A stretch of 42,809 bases of DNA from Rhodoferax sp. OV413 (GTDB taxonomy: Bacteria > Pseudomonadota > Gammaproteobacteria > Burkholderiales > Burkholderiaceae_C). A model generated the notes under the pieces. The model saw nothing but the letters and a program-made list of their open reading frames with translations, did not search any database and was not told the DNA's origin. The DNA lies in NCBI GenBank assembly GCA_945861785.1, contig CAMAWD010000054.1, positions 1 through 42,809 on the forward strand, written 5' to 3'. This document shows, one piece after another, positions 1-9,362 of the stretch (position 1 is the stretch's first letter; every line of letters begins with the position of its first letter). Made by a program: the position numbers and the translations under genes.

Positions 1-132
1 ACGCAGAGAACGAAGTGAACGCAGTGAGTTCTGCGGCCCGACCCTTGGGCGAGCACCACAGGGCAGTCGGCGCGTTCAGCGCCCGACCGCTCCAGTATGA
101 GCCCCCGCCGGGCTGCGCCTGCCGCGACGCGC

Positions 133-176
133 GCCAACGCCAACGCCAAAGACAAAGACAAAGACAAAGCCAACGC
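133..176. repeat. Short tandem hexamer tract
   Basis: Two related hexamer units, CCAACG-like and GACAAA-like, repeat head to tail several times and then return to CCAACG. The tract is strikingly purine/pyrimidine-biased compared with the surrounding GC-rich DNA. It lies about 100 bp upstream of the ABC permease gene. An open frame runs across it, but the predicted product is only an arginine/glutamine repeat and I do not regard it as a gene. It is best read as a simple-sequence tract in the 5' flank, possibly variable in copy number between strains. The rest of positions 1-278 shows no gene I can support. Confidence 0.6.
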
Positions 177-278
177 AGACCAGGCAACGAACGACCGCAA
201 TGGGCCGAAAGCAGACGATAGCGCGGCGCGCGCACTGGTTATTTGGAAACATACTTGAATCACCGTGGACCCAATGAC

Positions 279-1091
279 ATGAACGTCTCCATCTGGAAAA
301 CCCCTCAGTTGTCTTTGCGGTTTTGGCCGGTGTTCCAGCGCAACTTGCTGGTGTGGCGCAAGCTGGCGATACCGAGCCTGGTGGGCAATATTGCCGAACC
401 GCTGATGTGGCTGGTGGCCTTTGGTTACGGGCTGGGTGCGCTGGTGGGGCAGGTGACGGTTACCGGAGGCACTGGCGGCAGCACCCAGGTGCCCTACATC
501 CTGTTCCTGGCCAGCGGCAGCATCTGCATGAGTGCGATGAACGCGGCGTCGTTCGAGGCGCTTTATTCGGCCTTCTCCCGCATGCATGTGCAGAAAACCT
601 GGGACAGCATCATGAACGCGCCGGTGCAACTGGACGACATCGTGCTGGCCGAGATGTTGTGGGCTGCGTTCAAGGCATTGTTCACGGTCACGGCCATCCT
701 GTTGGTGATGCTGGCCCTGGGCATCAGCCACAGCCCCAAGCTGCTGCTGGCCTGGCCGGTGCTGCTTGGGGTGGGTATCACGTTCTCCTGCCTCGCGCTG
801 GTCTTCAACGCGCTGGCCAAGGGTTATGACTTCTTCACCTACTACTTCACGCTGTTCCTGACGCCGATGATGTTCCTGAGCGGGATCTTCTTTCCGCTCG
901 AACAGTTGCCGCCGCTGGTGCGTGTGATCGCCGTCTGGCTGCCACTGAGCAATGCGGTCGAACTGGTGCGGCCGCTGTTCATGGACCAGTGGCCCAGCCA
1001 GCCGTGGCGGCATGTGCTGGTGCTGGCGGTGTATGCCGTGGCGGGGTTCTGGCTGGCACTGGCGCTGACGCGCAGGCGGTTCCGGGGCTGA
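279..1091 (+). CDS. ABC-2 type transporter permease, NodJ family
   Basis: A 270-residue integral membrane protein of the ABC-2/NodJ family, the permease half of exporters that move lipo-oligosaccharides, polysaccharides or drugs across the inner membrane. About six hydrophobic segments are visible, the first after a short cytoplasmic N-terminus ([17 protein letters not shown]). The family's conserved [13 protein letters not shown] block lies near residue 205, followed by the last two segments. The length fits NodJ (about 260). I chose the ATG at 279; an in-frame TTG at 243 would add 12 residues that do not look like family sequence. NodJ normally works with an ATPase (NodI) encoded just upstream. 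None is present in the 278 bp available, so the partner must lie before the window or elsewhere. Substrate unknown. Confidence 0.85.
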   Translation: MNVSIWKTPQLSLRFWPVFQRNLLVWRKLAIPSLVGNIAEPLMWLVAFGYGLGALVGQVTVTGGTGGSTQVPYILFLASGSICMSAMNAASFEALYSAFSRMHVQKTWDSIMNAPVQLDDIVLAEMLWAAFKALFTVTAILLVMLALGISHSPKLLLAWPVLLGVGITFSCLALVFNALAKGYDFFTYYFTLFLTPMMFLSGIFFPLEQLPPLVRVIAVWLPLSNAVELVRPLFMDQWPSQPWRHVLVLAVYAVAGFWLALALTRRRFRG

Positions 1092-1145
1092 TCCGTGGCA
1101 CCTGCGTGCGCCGCGACTGCGCAGCGCAGGTGTATGGATGCCGGT

Positions 1146-2744
1146 TCAGGCAAGTTTTGCCGCAGCCTTGATCATGTCGGCGGCCTTCTCGGCAATCATG
1201 ATCACCGGTGCGTTGGTGTTGCCGCTGACCACACGCGGCATGATGGATGCGTCGACCACGCGCAGGCCCTGCATTCCATGCACACGCAGTTGGGCGTCGA
1301 CCACGTCCAGCGGCCCATTGCCCATCCGGCAGGTGCCCACCGGGTGGTAGATGGTGTCGGCGCGGTCGCGGATGAACTGCTCGATTTGGAGGTCGGTTTG
1401 CACCTGCGCCGATGCCGGTGACTCCGTGCCGCCCAAACCCGCCAACGCCGGTTGCGACATGATGTCGCGCATGATGCGAAAGCCCCGGACCATGCGGTCC
1501 ATGTCGTCGCGCTCGCCCAGGAAGTTCGGGTCGATCAGAGGTGGGGTGAGTGGGTCCTTGCCGTCCAGTTTGACGCTGCCCCGGCTCAATGGTCGCAACA
1601 CGCAGATGTGGCAGGAATATCCGTGTCCGAAGGTGGTCTTGCGGCCATGGTCGACCAGCTTGCCGATCACGAAATGCAATTGCAGGTCGGGCAAGGGTTC
1701 GTCGGGCGCACTCTTCACGAAGCCGCCTGCTTCGGCAAAATTGGTCGTGAGCATGCCGGTGCGATAGGCGCGCCACTCTGAGATGCCGCGGATGGCGCGG
1801 ATTGCGCCGGTCAACGAGATGCCGAACAGGTCCGTCAATTTCGGCGCGTTGGTGACCATGACCACGTCCGGGTGATCGTGCAGGTGCATGCCCACACCCG
1901 GCAACTCGTGCTGCGTGGCGATGCGGTTTTCCAGCAGGTGGCGGTGGTCGCCGATACCTGACAACATCAATGTCTGAGGTGACTGCAGGGCGCCAGCGCA
2001 AAGCAGAACCTCGCGCGCGGCCATGAGCTGCTTGAGCATTCCTTCATGCTGGAACTCCACCCCCACGGCGCGTTTCTTCTCCAGCAGGATGCGTGTGGTG
2101 TGGGCGTCAGTGATCACCTTGAGGTTCGGCCGCGACAGGTTGGGGGTGAGATAGCCCTTGGCGGCACTCCAGCGCTCGCCATTCTTGTGCGTGACCTGGA
2201 ACATTCCGACGCCTTCCTGCTCCGCGCCGTTGAAGTCCTTGTTTTCCGGGAATCCCGCCTGCATGCCGGCTTGCACGAAGACCGGGCCGAAGCGGTTGGG
2301 GGTGGTCAGGTCCTTGACGTTCAGGGGGCCGCCGGTGCCGTGGAATGCGTCCGCGCCCCGTTCGTTGTTTTCGGCCCGCTTGAAATAAGGCAGCACCTCG
2401 TCAAAGCTCCATCCAGCATTGCCTTCGGATGCCCAGTTGTCGTAATCGGCGCGCTGACCTCGCGCATACACCATGGCGTTGATCGAGCTCGAACCGCCCA
2501 GCACCTTGCCCCGCGGCTGGTAGCCACGCCGGCCATTCAGACCCGGTTGCGGCGTGGTTTCGAAGCGCCAGTTGCCACTGGGCCGCTTGGCCATCAGCGC
2601 CAGCCCGGCCGGGCAGTGGATCAGCACGCTGCTGTCGACAGGACCGGCTTCCAGCAGTGCGACAGTGACTTTTGGGTCTTCGCTCAGGCGCGCCGCCAAT
2701 ACACAGCCGGCCGAGCCGCCGCCGATGATGATGTAGTCGAACAT
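1146..2744 (-). CDS. GMC-family FAD oxidoreductase (choline dehydrogenase-like)
   Basis: A 532-residue glucose-methanol-choline family flavoenzyme that oxidises an alcohol to an aldehyde and passes electrons to an acceptor. The dinucleotide-binding motif GGGSAG sits at residues 8-13 directly after the start. The GMC signature region [15 protein letters not shown] follows near residue 85. The C-terminal active-site block has [10 protein letters not shown] with the catalytic His at about 467, and an Asn pair in SGNTNAP near 509-511. Length is normal for BetA-like enzymes. I start at the ATG at 2744, which puts the FAD motif at the expected distance; upstream in-frame codons give non-family sequence. 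It stands alone, divergent from the crotonase gene at 2835, with which it shares a roughly 90-bp promoter region. Substrate cannot be told from sequence. Confidence 0.9.
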   Translation of the reverse strand: MFDYIIIGGGSAGCVLAARLSEDPKVTVALLEAGPVDSSVLIHCPAGLALMAKRPSGNWRFETTPQPGLNGRRGYQPRGKVLGGSSSINAMVYARGQRADYDNWASEGNAGWSFDEVLPYFKRAENNERGADAFHGTGGPLNVKDLTTPNRFGPVFVQAGMQAGFPENKDFNGAEQEGVGMFQVTHKNGERWSAAKGYLTPNLSRPNLKVITDAHTTRILLEKKRAVGVEFQHEGMLKQLMAAREVLLCAGALQSPQTLMLSGIGDHRHLLENRIATQHELPGVGMHLHDHPDVVMVTNAPKLTDLFGISLTGAIRAIRGISEWRAYRTGMLTTNFAEAGGFVKSAPDEPLPDLQLHFVIGKLVDHGRKTTFGHGYSCHICVLRPLSRGSVKLDGKDPLTPPLIDPNFLGERDDMDRMVRGFRIMRDIMSQPALAGLGGTESPASAQVQTDLQIEQFIRDRADTIYHPVGTCRMGNGPLDVVDAQLRVHGMQGLRVVDASIMPRVVSGNTNAPVIMIAEKAADMIKAAAKLA

Positions 2745-2834
2745 GGTCCTGGGTATCCTTGTTGGGTTGCGAGCGAGCGTCAGCCCAGCGAAGATAGACG
2801 ACAAATCCACCCGATTTCTAAGGAGTCCACTTTA

Positions 2835-3653
2835 ATGCGCACCCCCATTAACCCTGATCCCGGCCCGGATGGCAGCATCGAGTGCACTGTTGCGGGCGAG
2901 GTGTTGTTGATCGGCATCAACCGACCGGTAAAACGCAATGGATTCACGCCAAAGATGTACCGCGAACTCGGCGAGGCCTACACCCGGTTGGACGACGACC
3001 CGGCCCTGCGCGTGGGCGTACTGCATGCCCACGGGGCGCACTTCACGGCCGGCCTGGACCTGCCCGCCATGGCACCGCTCATGCGCAGCGGCGAAAGAGC
3101 CGTGCCTGCCGGCCTGGTGGACCCGCTCGATCTGGGCCTGCCCGGTTACCGCAGACGCACCAAACCGATGGTGGTGGCCGTCAAGGGCATCACCTACACG
3201 CTGGGGATCGAACTGATGCTGGCCGCCGACATCGTGGTGGCCGCAGACGATTGCCGCTTCTCGCAGTTGGAGGTCAAGCGCGGCATCATGGCCACCGGCG
3301 GTGCCACCTTGCGCATGGCCGAACGCGCCGGCGAGGGTGACGCGTTGCTGCATCTGCTGACCGGCGACGAGTTCGACAGCGCCGAGGCCCTGCGCCTGCA
3401 TTTTGTGCAGAGGGTCGTGCCCGTCGGCGAAGAGCTCGCACAGGCGCTGAAGATCGCGCATGCCATCGCGGCCCAGGCACCATTGGCCGTGGTGGCAACC
3501 CGCAACAGCGTGCGCAAGGCGCTGGAGCATGGCCCGCTGGTTGCCGCGCTGGACTTTGTCGCGGTGCAGCAGGGGCTCTGCGGCAGCGCCGACGCTGCGG
3601 AGGGTATTTCGTCCTTCATTGAAAAACGTGCCGCAAGGTTCACGGGAGCCTAG
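2835..3653 (+). CDS. Enoyl-CoA hydratase/isomerase family protein (crotonase)
   Basis: A 272-residue crotonase-superfamily protein. The oxyanion-hole segment HFTAGLDL lies near residue 72 and the second conserved block KGITYTLGIELMLAADIVVAA near residue 117. The region that carries the two catalytic glutamates in true enoyl-CoA hydratases reads FSQLEVKRGIMATGGATLR, so one Glu is present and the second site is a TGG; the exact reaction (hydratase, isomerase or other) is therefore open. The start is fixed by an AGGAG at 2821-2825, nine bases before the ATG. A longer upstream open frame in the same register is only the antisense of the GMC gene. It diverges from the GMC oxidoreductase, so the two may share regulation. 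Confidence 0.85.
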   Translation: MRTPINPDPGPDGSIECTVAGEVLLIGINRPVKRNGFTPKMYRELGEAYTRLDDDPALRVGVLHAHGAHFTAGLDLPAMAPLMRSGERAVPAGLVDPLDLGLPGYRRRTKPMVVAVKGITYTLGIELMLAADIVVAADDCRFSQLEVKRGIMATGGATLRMAERAGEGDALLHLLTGDEFDSAEALRLHFVQRVVPVGEELAQALKIAHAIAAQAPLAVVATRNSVRKALEHGPLVAALDFVAVQQGLCGSADAAEGISSFIEKRAARFTGA

Positions 3654-3988
3654 TTGTATTGTGTGCAATTTGACTGTGTTTTGCCCTCTGCTCGGCCTCG
3701 CTGGCGATGACCAAGCTGTACAAGCCGCTGCCCAAACGCATGCAGGCCGCCGCCTGGTTGCAACGGTCCCGCTCCCTCGAGCATGAGCGCAAGGTGCTGA
3801 TGTTCGCTGATTGCGGGGACTTCTATCCCACGCAACTGGCAGGACTGGGCGCGATTCCGGTCTGGGTATTTGGCTCCGTCGTGTAGTCCCTGTTGCGCCC
3901 GCTGTTCATCCCGGCAACTGAACCGGAGCGACAGCGCGGCCACGGGCGCGTGCCGGCAAGGCGCAATCCTTGGCATACTCGGCGCACG
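3654..3988. other. Intergenic stretch between crotonase and HD-GYP genes
   Basis: This 335-bp gap contains one possible 59-codon gene (3707-3886), annotated separately. Otherwise I see no RNA gene, repeat or clear terminator. The promoter of the HD-GYP gene must lie in its last 100 bp, but I cannot pick out convincing -35 and -10 boxes. Confidence 0.4.
3707..3886 (+). CDS. Possible small protein, 59 residues
   Basis: An ATG-to-TAG frame encoding a basic N-terminal half (MTKLYKPLPKRMQAAAW) and a hydrophobic C-terminal half ending AIPVWVFGSVV. The residue mix looks protein-like and it sits in the same direction as its neighbours. I recognise no family and there is no strong ribosome binding site. 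It could instead be the C-terminal fragment of a lost gene. I list it because nothing else explains this gap. Confidence 0.3.
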   Translation: MTKLYKPLPKRMQAAAWLQRSRSLEHERKVLMFADCGDFYPTQLAGLGAIPVWVFGSVV

Positions 3989-5200
3989 ATGAACTATGTT
4001 GAACTGCCATGCCAGCGGCTGGAGCCAGGCAAGCCCGTGCCATTCAATATCTGGGATGGGCGGCGCAATCTGCTGATGCGCAAGGGCGATGTGGTGCAGT
4101 CGGTGCAGCACCAGGACATGCTTGCCGCCCACAAGGCATGTGTCTCCGAAGTGGATTTCAAAGCCTGGCAACGCAGCTACGACCGGCTGGTCTATCGGAT
4201 GTTCCGTGAAGGCGCGTCGATGGGTGAGCTGGCAAGGAGCTACATGCCGTCGAAGGTCGAGGACGTGGACTACGTGGTCGGTTTCGACGTCACGGGCGGG
4301 TGGCTCGATCTGCATGAGGTGCTCGGCAGCGTGCTGTACATGGGCGCGGCTGCGCGTTCACCGCTCGAGCGACTGGACGGCGTGCAACGCCGGGCCACCG
4401 ATCTCGTGTCGACCGATCCGGACGCCTGCCTGTTCACGCTGTTCCAGCTGATGCCGGACGCCACCCTGGGGTACTGCGCCAAGCATGCACTGCTGTCTGC
4501 GGTGTTGTGCGAGCTGACGGCCCGCAAACTGAATGTGCCCGACCTTCTGCGGCCGGTGCTGGTTCGGGCCGCCCTGACCATGAACATCGCCATGGCCAGG
4601 CAGCAGGATGCCATGGCCCGCCAGACCCACGCGCCCACCCCGGAGCAGCAGACCCTGATCCACGAGCATGCGCAGCGCAGCGTGGAGATGCTCCGCGGGT
4701 TCGGTGTGGTGGACACCGACTGGCTCGACCTGGTCGGTGCGCACCACGCCCCCGATGACCTGGGCGGCGCGGATCCCAACGAGGAGATCAAGCGCATCCT
4801 GCGCATGGCCGACCAGTTCATCGCCAAGGTGTCTGCGCGCGCCACGCGGGCGGCCTTGCCGACCCGTACCGCGGTGCGTTTCCTGGTAGCCAAACCGGCC
4901 GGAAATTTGCTGCGCATTGGCTCTGCCATGACCGCAGCAGTCGGTTTCTACCCCCCGGGGACCTACGTGGCTTTGGCCAACGGCGAAACCGCTGTGAGTG
5001 TGCGCCGGGGCGCAGCCGCGAACAACCCGCTGGTGGTCAGCATCATGACCGCGACCGGCCTGGCGCTGGGGCAGTACGTGGCGCGCGATACCCAGGACAA
5101 GGCATTTTCGGTGCTGGCCCCGGTCAGCGCCGAACGCCTCAAGTTCAACATCAGCACCGAAAAAGTTCAGCGTGCGCTGGGCAAGACTGCGGGCGCCTGA
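3989..5200 (+). CDS. Degenerate HD-GYP domain protein
   Basis: A 403-residue protein with an N-terminal regulatory region (about 1-130) and a central HD-GYP-like domain (about 155-290). Active HD-GYP domains hydrolyse cyclic di-GMP. Here the first His survives in GYCAKHALLS (H166), but the HD dyad is replaced by Met-Asn in AALTMN (about 198-199), and the GYP motif is absent. The later histidines remain in IHEHAQRSVEML (H227) and GAHHAPDD (H252-253). This pattern fits a family of catalytically impaired HD-GYP proteins that I recall in betaproteobacteria. It may therefore act as a binding or scaffold protein rather than a phosphodiesterase. The start at 3989 is the ATG beginning the recognisable domain sequence; an in-frame start 96 bp upstream adds arginine-rich non-family sequence. 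Confidence 0.75.
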   Translation: MNYVELPCQRLEPGKPVPFNIWDGRRNLLMRKGDVVQSVQHQDMLAAHKACVSEVDFKAWQRSYDRLVYRMFREGASMGELARSYMPSKVEDVDYVVGFDVTGGWLDLHEVLGSVLYMGAAARSPLERLDGVQRRATDLVSTDPDACLFTLFQLMPDATLGYCAKHALLSAVLCELTARKLNVPDLLRPVLVRAALTMNIAMARQQDAMARQTHAPTPEQQTLIHEHAQRSVEMLRGFGVVDTDWLDLVGAHHAPDDLGGADPNEEIKRILRMADQFIAKVSARATRAALPTRTAVRFLVAKPAGNLLRIGSAMTAAVGFYPPGTYVALANGETAVSVRRGAAANNPLVVSIMTATGLALGQYVARDTQDKAFSVLAPVSAERLKFNISTEKVQRALGKTAGA

Positions 5201-5264
5201 CCCGGAGCGGGATTGCGTCGCCCGCAAGGTCCATTCGAACCAACCACAACGAGACTGCCCGCCG

Positions 5265-5591
5265 TCAGGCCTGCCAGACGCCGAAGCCGGCACTGCGCAG
5301 ATCGATTGCGATTTCCACCTCCTTCAGTTGCGCCTGCTCCCGGCCCATCGGATTGAACGCTTCAAACAGGTCGGGCAGCAGGCGCAGGCCGTGGCGCAGC
5401 ACATAGCGGTTGGACTGGATGCCCGCCATGTGTTTGTCGAAACGCACATCCGGATCCAGCCCGGTCATGCCGACATACACGCAGGGTTTTCCGGTCACAT
5501 AAGATGGGTTGGACCTGAGAAAACGCGGCTCCTGCAGCACCGTGTCTGCCAGCAGCACCACGTACACGTGGTAACGCCCTCTGCGGCCCAT
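5265..5591 (-). CDS. GIY-YIG-like small protein
   Basis: A 108-residue basic protein. The segment VYVGMTGLDPDVRFDKH resembles the core of GIY-YIG nuclease-like proteins, where YIG-type residues precede a conserved Arg and His. An N-terminal YHVYVVLL strand could stand for the GIY half. A late ELxxAIDLR-type helix with a Glu (KEVEIAIDLRSAGFGV) matches the usual third element. It lies tail to tail with the HD-GYP gene and upstream of the hydrolase gene at 5656 on the same strand, about 65 bp apart. The family assignment is tentative: similarity is at motif level only, and the activity (nuclease or structural) is unknown. Confidence 0.6.
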   Translation of the reverse strand: MGRRGRYHVYVVLLADTVLQEPRFLRSNPSYVTGKPCVYVGMTGLDPDVRFDKHMAGIQSNRYVLRHGLRLLPDLFEAFNPMGREQAQLKEVEIAIDLRSAGFGVWQA

Positions 5592-5655
5592 GGTGGCGCT
5601 CAGCCGCTCAGCCGGTCAGCGCCAAGTTCAGCGCCGACCATGGCGAGTGCGTCTT

Positions 5656-6777
5656 TCACACCAGGTCGCGCAGCGGATGCGCGTGCGCCGGCCATGGGCT
5701 GTGGAAGAACGCCTTGACCATGTCGTGTGTGACATCCTCTATGCGCGCCGGGTGCCAGCGCGGAGCATGGTCCTTGTCCACGGCCAGCGCGCGGATGCCC
5801 TCCACGGTGTCGGTCGCGGCTCCGGAGCGCGCCAGGTGCGCCGGATGGAAACAGTGGCGCACCAGGTCGCGCTCCATGCGCAGGTCCTCGGCCAGTCCCA
5901 TGCCGCGTGCGCGGCGGATTTGCTCCAGTGCCACGTGCAGCAGCAGTGGGCTGCGCTGGCGCAGCGCGGCCGCCGTGTCGCGGGCCCAGGTGTCGGCTTG
6001 CTGCGCAGCCTCCAGTGCCTGCACGATGGCGCAGACCGTGGGCAGGCCGAAGAAGTGGTCGATCTGGTTCGCCGGGGCGATGGCCGGTGCGGCCGGTTCG
6101 ACGTAGTGCTCCGCCACCCAGGCGGGTACGGCGTGCGGGTTGTCGAACCGCTGGGATGCCAGTGCCTGCCACAGGTCGTCCAGGCGGTCGCTGGCCAAGA
6201 CACCGTCGGCCAGGCCGGCCAGCACCGCCTGCGGACCATCGAGCATGTGCCCGGTGAGCGCCAGGTATTCACCCAGGTGTCCGGGGCAACGGCTCAGAAA
6301 GTAGCCGCCGCCGACATCGGGGAAGAGGCCGATGTTCGTCTCGGGCATGGCCATCTTCGTGCGTGCGGTGGCAATGCGAACCCGCGCCCCCTGTGCGATG
6401 CCCATGCCGCCGCCCATGACAATCCCGTCCATGAACGCCACCACCGGCTTCGGGTAGTTGTGCAGCAGGTGGTTCAGCCGGTATTCCTCGGTGAAAAAGT
6501 CCTCGAGCTCCGGGTTGCCGGCCAGTGCCGCCTGGTGAAAAAAGCGGATATCGCCGCCGGCGCAAAACGCACCGAAAGCTTCGTCCTGCCCGGAGACCTT
6601 GTTGTGTCGCATGCCACGGATTGCCACCACCTGCACCGCCGGGTCCTTGTGCCAGGCGAGCAATGTGGCTGTCAGGTCGCGCACCATGGGCAGCGACAAG
6701 GCATTGAGCGCGCGGGTGCGGTGCAAGGTGATCAGGCCGGCGTGGCCCTGGATGTCGGAATGGATGTGGCTGGACAT
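5656..6777 (-). CDS. 3-hydroxyisobutyryl-CoA hydrolase-type crotonase
   Basis: A 373-residue crotonase-superfamily enzyme of the HIBCH type, which removes CoA from 3-hydroxyisobutyryl-CoA in valine breakdown. The long form (about 360-375 residues) separates it from ordinary enoyl-CoA hydratases (about 260). Diagnostic blocks are FCAGGDIRFF near residue 71-80, GIVMGGGMGIAQG near 118-130, and MPETNIGLFPDVGGGYF near 144-160, which contains the family's catalytic Glu and Asp. The C-terminal half carries the HIBCH-specific extension. The start at 6777 places the first strand (IHSDIQGHAGLITLHR) correctly; upstream in-frame sequence is antisense to the amidohydrolase gene. It diverges from the amidohydrolase operon with about 106 bp between starts. 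Confidence 0.85.
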   Translation of the reverse strand: MSSHIHSDIQGHAGLITLHRTRALNALSLPMVRDLTATLLAWHKDPAVQVVAIRGMRHNKVSGQDEAFGAFCAGGDIRFFHQAALAGNPELEDFFTEEYRLNHLLHNYPKPVVAFMDGIVMGGGMGIAQGARVRIATARTKMAMPETNIGLFPDVGGGYFLSRCPGHLGEYLALTGHMLDGPQAVLAGLADGVLASDRLDDLWQALASQRFDNPHAVPAWVAEHYVEPAAPAIAPANQIDHFFGLPTVCAIVQALEAAQQADTWARDTAAALRQRSPLLLHVALEQIRRARGMGLAEDLRMERDLVRHCFHPAHLARSGAATDTVEGIRALAVDKDHAPRWHPARIEDVTHDMVKAFFHSPWPAHAHPLRDLV

Positions 6778-6883
6778 GGTTTCGCGGGTGGATGTTGCAA
6801 GGCCTGCATCCCGGGCGAGGCAGAACTTGCCGCCAGTGGATGACACGGCGTAGACTGCTTGCTTTGCGTTGCAGGAGTACGCG

Positions 6884-8395
6884 ATGTTATCTCCCGAAGA
6901 CATGCAGGGGCTGGTGCCGGCCGAGACGGCGCGCTTCCGTTCGCCGATCCCCACCCAGTCGGTATCGAGCGACGAGTTCCTGCCTGCGGCGCAGACCACC
7001 AGGCAGCAGGAGTTTGAATCGCGCCTCAAGGCGATCGGCAGCGCGCTGGCGAAGCGGCACGGCGTCTCGCGCCGGCGGTTCTTCCAGGGTGCCGCCGGCA
7101 TGGCAGCCGCTTTCCTGGCCATGAACGACACCTACGGACCGCTGTACATGGTGAGCCGGGCCGAGGCGCAGACGCCCGAGCTGGCGAATGCCCGCGCCGC
7201 CGGCCTCAAGGGCCAGTTCATCATGGACATGCACACCCACTTTCTGCGCGACGACACGCGGTTGGAGGGTTTTGTGCGCTCGCGCGAGGCGGTCGGCCGG
7301 GCCGGCTGGAACCCGGCGCTGGCGGGCAAACCACAGACGCTGGACGACCTGAAGTTCGCCAACTACTTCAAGGAGGTGTTCCTGGACAGCGACACCAAGG
7401 TGGCGTTGATTTCTGGTTCGGGTTCGGAGGAGCCACGCGACTGGTTCCTGACCAACGAGATGAAGGCCGATGCCCGCGCCGAGGTCAACCGCAAGGCCGG
7501 CACGCAGCGCATGTTTTCACATGCCATCTTCATGCCCGGCATGCCGGGTTGGCTCGACAAGGTGGACCGCGACCTGGAAATACTCAAGCCGGATTCCTTC
7601 AAGGGGTACACCGTCGGCGACAACACCAACAAGCAGCTGGCCCGCCACCCCTGGCACCTCGACGATGAAAAACTGCTGTACCCGTTCTACGAGAAACTGG
7701 TGCGCGCCAGCAAGACCCGCCCCAGTTTGGCCAATGCGTGTGTGCACAAGGGTCTGTTTCCGCAGGCGGTGACGGATCGTTTTCCCGACCTGGTGAAATA
7801 CGCCGACGTGCGCGATGTGGCCAAGGCGGCGAAGGACTGGCCGCAACTCAACTTCATCGTCTACCACTCGGGGTTTCGTTTTGTTGGCGGAACGCAGAAC
7901 ACCGGGTGGGAACAGTTCGAGAAGACCGGGCGCATCGACTGGGTGACCGACCTGGCCGAGATTCCGCAAAAACACGGGGTGAAGAATGTCTATGGCGACC
8001 TGGGCCAGATCTTCGCCCAGAGCACGGTGGCGGAGCCGCGCTTGTGCGCCGCGATGATGGGCCAGCTGGTCAAGGGGCTGGGCGCCGACCACGTGGTGTG
8101 GGGCTCCGACGCGGTGTGGACCGGTGCGCCGCAGTGGCAGATCGAGGCACTGCGCCGCTTGGAGATTCCCGAGGAAATGCAGCGCAAATACGGTTTTGCC
8201 CCGCTGGGTGCGGCCGATGGCCCGGTGAAGTCGGCGATTTTCGGGCACAACTCGGCGCGGCTGTACCACTTCACACGCCAGCAACAGTTGTCGCTGCGCG
8301 ACGACGCCGTCAGTGTGGCCCGCGCGGAGTACGACCTGCATGGCGCGGGCCGCACGAACCTGCGTTACGGCTACATGCAAACGCGGGTCGGGTGA
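6884..8395 (+). CDS. Tat-exported amidohydrolase (Amidohydro_2/ACMSD-like)
   Basis: A 503-residue metal-dependent hydrolase of the amidohydrolase superfamily, probably periplasmic. A twin-arginine motif SRRRFF at residues 62-67, followed by a hydrophobic stretch, indicates Tat export; the 61-residue region before it is unusually long. The barrel starts with MDMHTHF (metal ligands H117 and H119). A further His is at about 328 in VYHSGF and the catalytic-type Asp at about 409 in GSDAVW. These positions match Amidohydro_2 enzymes such as ACMSD and related decarboxylases or hydrolases. The start is the ATG at 6884, six bases after AGGAG; a TTG 15 bp upstream is rejected. It heads a three-gene operon with a 4-bp gap to the esterase, suggesting stepwise degradation of one substrate. 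Substrate unknown. Confidence 0.85.
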   Translation: MLSPEDMQGLVPAETARFRSPIPTQSVSSDEFLPAAQTTRQQEFESRLKAIGSALAKRHGVSRRRFFQGAAGMAAAFLAMNDTYGPLYMVSRAEAQTPELANARAAGLKGQFIMDMHTHFLRDDTRLEGFVRSREAVGRAGWNPALAGKPQTLDDLKFANYFKEVFLDSDTKVALISGSGSEEPRDWFLTNEMKADARAEVNRKAGTQRMFSHAIFMPGMPGWLDKVDRDLEILKPDSFKGYTVGDNTNKQLARHPWHLDDEKLLYPFYEKLVRASKTRPSLANACVHKGLFPQAVTDRFPDLVKYADVRDVAKAAKDWPQLNFIVYHSGFRFVGGTQNTGWEQFEKTGRIDWVTDLAEIPQKHGVKNVYGDLGQIFAQSTVAEPRLCAAMMGQLVKGLGADHVVWGSDAVWTGAPQWQIEALRRLEIPEEMQRKYGFAPLGAADGPVKSAIFGHNSARLYHFTRQQQLSLRDDAVSVARAEYDLHGAGRTNLRYGYMQTRVG

Positions 8396-8399
8396 ACGT

Positions 8400-9362
8400 A
8401 TGGCCAGCTGGCAAGCCGGTTTTCTGCAGGCAGTGTTGCGCTGGATGGTCAAGCGCAAGGCGCATCTGCCCATCGATCCGGTCGAGACCCGCAGCAAGGT
8501 GCAGGGCCGGCACCTGTCACGCAAACTCCTGTCACGCATCACCGGGTTCCGGGCCGGCGCGGTCAGTGGTGACCAGGTGGCGCCGGCGCCATGGCTGACG
8601 CCCAACAGCGGGCTCGGTGTCCTGTACCTGCACGGAGGTGGTTATTTTTTCTGCTCGCCCCAGACCCACCGGCCGATGACCCTGGGCCTTGCCACCCAGC
8701 TGAAGGCGCCCGTCTGGGCCCCTGACTACCGGCTTGCGCCCGAGAACCCGTATCCGGCAGCCCTGGACGACGCGCTCGCCACCTACCGCTACTTGCTGGA
8801 AACCGAACCGGCGCGGCAATGGGTGCTGGCGGGTGACTCCGCAGGCGGCGGCCTGTGCCTGGCGCTGGCGGGGCGCATCCGGAGCCTGGGTTTGCGAACT
8901 CCGTTGGCCCTGCTGCTGTATTCGCCCTGGACCGACCTGACCTGCAGCGGCGCGTCGCTGCTGACCAACGACCGGAGTTGTTCCATCTTCAGCGCGCAGA
9001 GTGTGCGTTTCGCCGCCAGCCTGTATCCCGGGTCCACCGCGCCGGGGCACCCAGAGATTTCTCCCCTGTTCGCCGACCTGACCGGTTTGCCGCCGATGCT
9101 GGTGTTTGCGGCCAACGAGGAGGCGCTGCTCGATGATTCGACCCGCCTGGTCGAACGCGCCCGCGCCAGCGGCGTCGAGGTGCAGTTTGAGCGCGTGAGC
9201 GGTGTGCCGCATGCCTGGCCGGTGTTCCAGCGCCTCCTGCCCGAGGGGCGCGAGGCGATGCGGATCAGCGGGGAGTTCGTCGACCGTCAGATCACGGCAC
9301 ACCAGGCCGACGGCGCGCGGACCTGTCCTGCGACGGTACTTTTGCACCGAGGTGATCCATGA
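8400..9362 (+). CDS. HSL-family (family IV) alpha/beta hydrolase esterase
   Basis: A 320-residue esterase of the hormone-sensitive-lipase family, which cleaves short acyl esters. All signatures are present: the oxyanion motif HGGG at residues 78-81, the nucleophile motif GDSAGG with Ser147, an acid residue in EEALLDDS (about D245), and the catalytic His in GVPHAW (H271). There is no signal peptide, so it is likely cytoplasmic, unlike the upstream amidohydrolase. It starts 4 bp after that gene and overlaps the next by the sequence ATGA, so the three are almost certainly cotranscribed and translationally coupled. It plausibly handles an ester or lactone related to the amidohydrolase substrate; that link is inference. 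Confidence 0.88.
   Translation: MASWQAGFLQAVLRWMVKRKAHLPIDPVETRSKVQGRHLSRKLLSRITGFRAGAVSGDQVAPAPWLTPNSGLGVLYLHGGGYFFCSPQTHRPMTLGLATQLKAPVWAPDYRLAPENPYPAALDDALATYRYLLETEPARQWVLAGDSAGGGLCLALAGRIRSLGLRTPLALLLYSPWTDLTCSGASLLTNDRSCSIFSAQSVRFAASLYPGSTAPGHPEISPLFADLTGLPPMLVFAANEEALLDDSTRLVERARASGVEVQFERVSGVPHAWPVFQRLLPEGREAMRISGEFVDRQITAHQADGARTCPATVLLHRGDP

Noticed and set aside
133-176. Tandem repeat considered as a CRISPR array
   Set aside because: Units are 6 bp and contiguous, with no spacers and no cas genes in the window.
15-221. Possible 68-residue protein across the hexamer repeats
   Set aside because: The product is an Arg/Gln repeat created by the tandem tract; there is no ribosome site or family match.
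2046-2834. A 260-codon N-terminal extension of the crotonase gene
   Set aside because: It lies antisense to the GMC oxidoreductase, has no crotonase-like sequence, and a good ribosome site supports the ATG at 2835.
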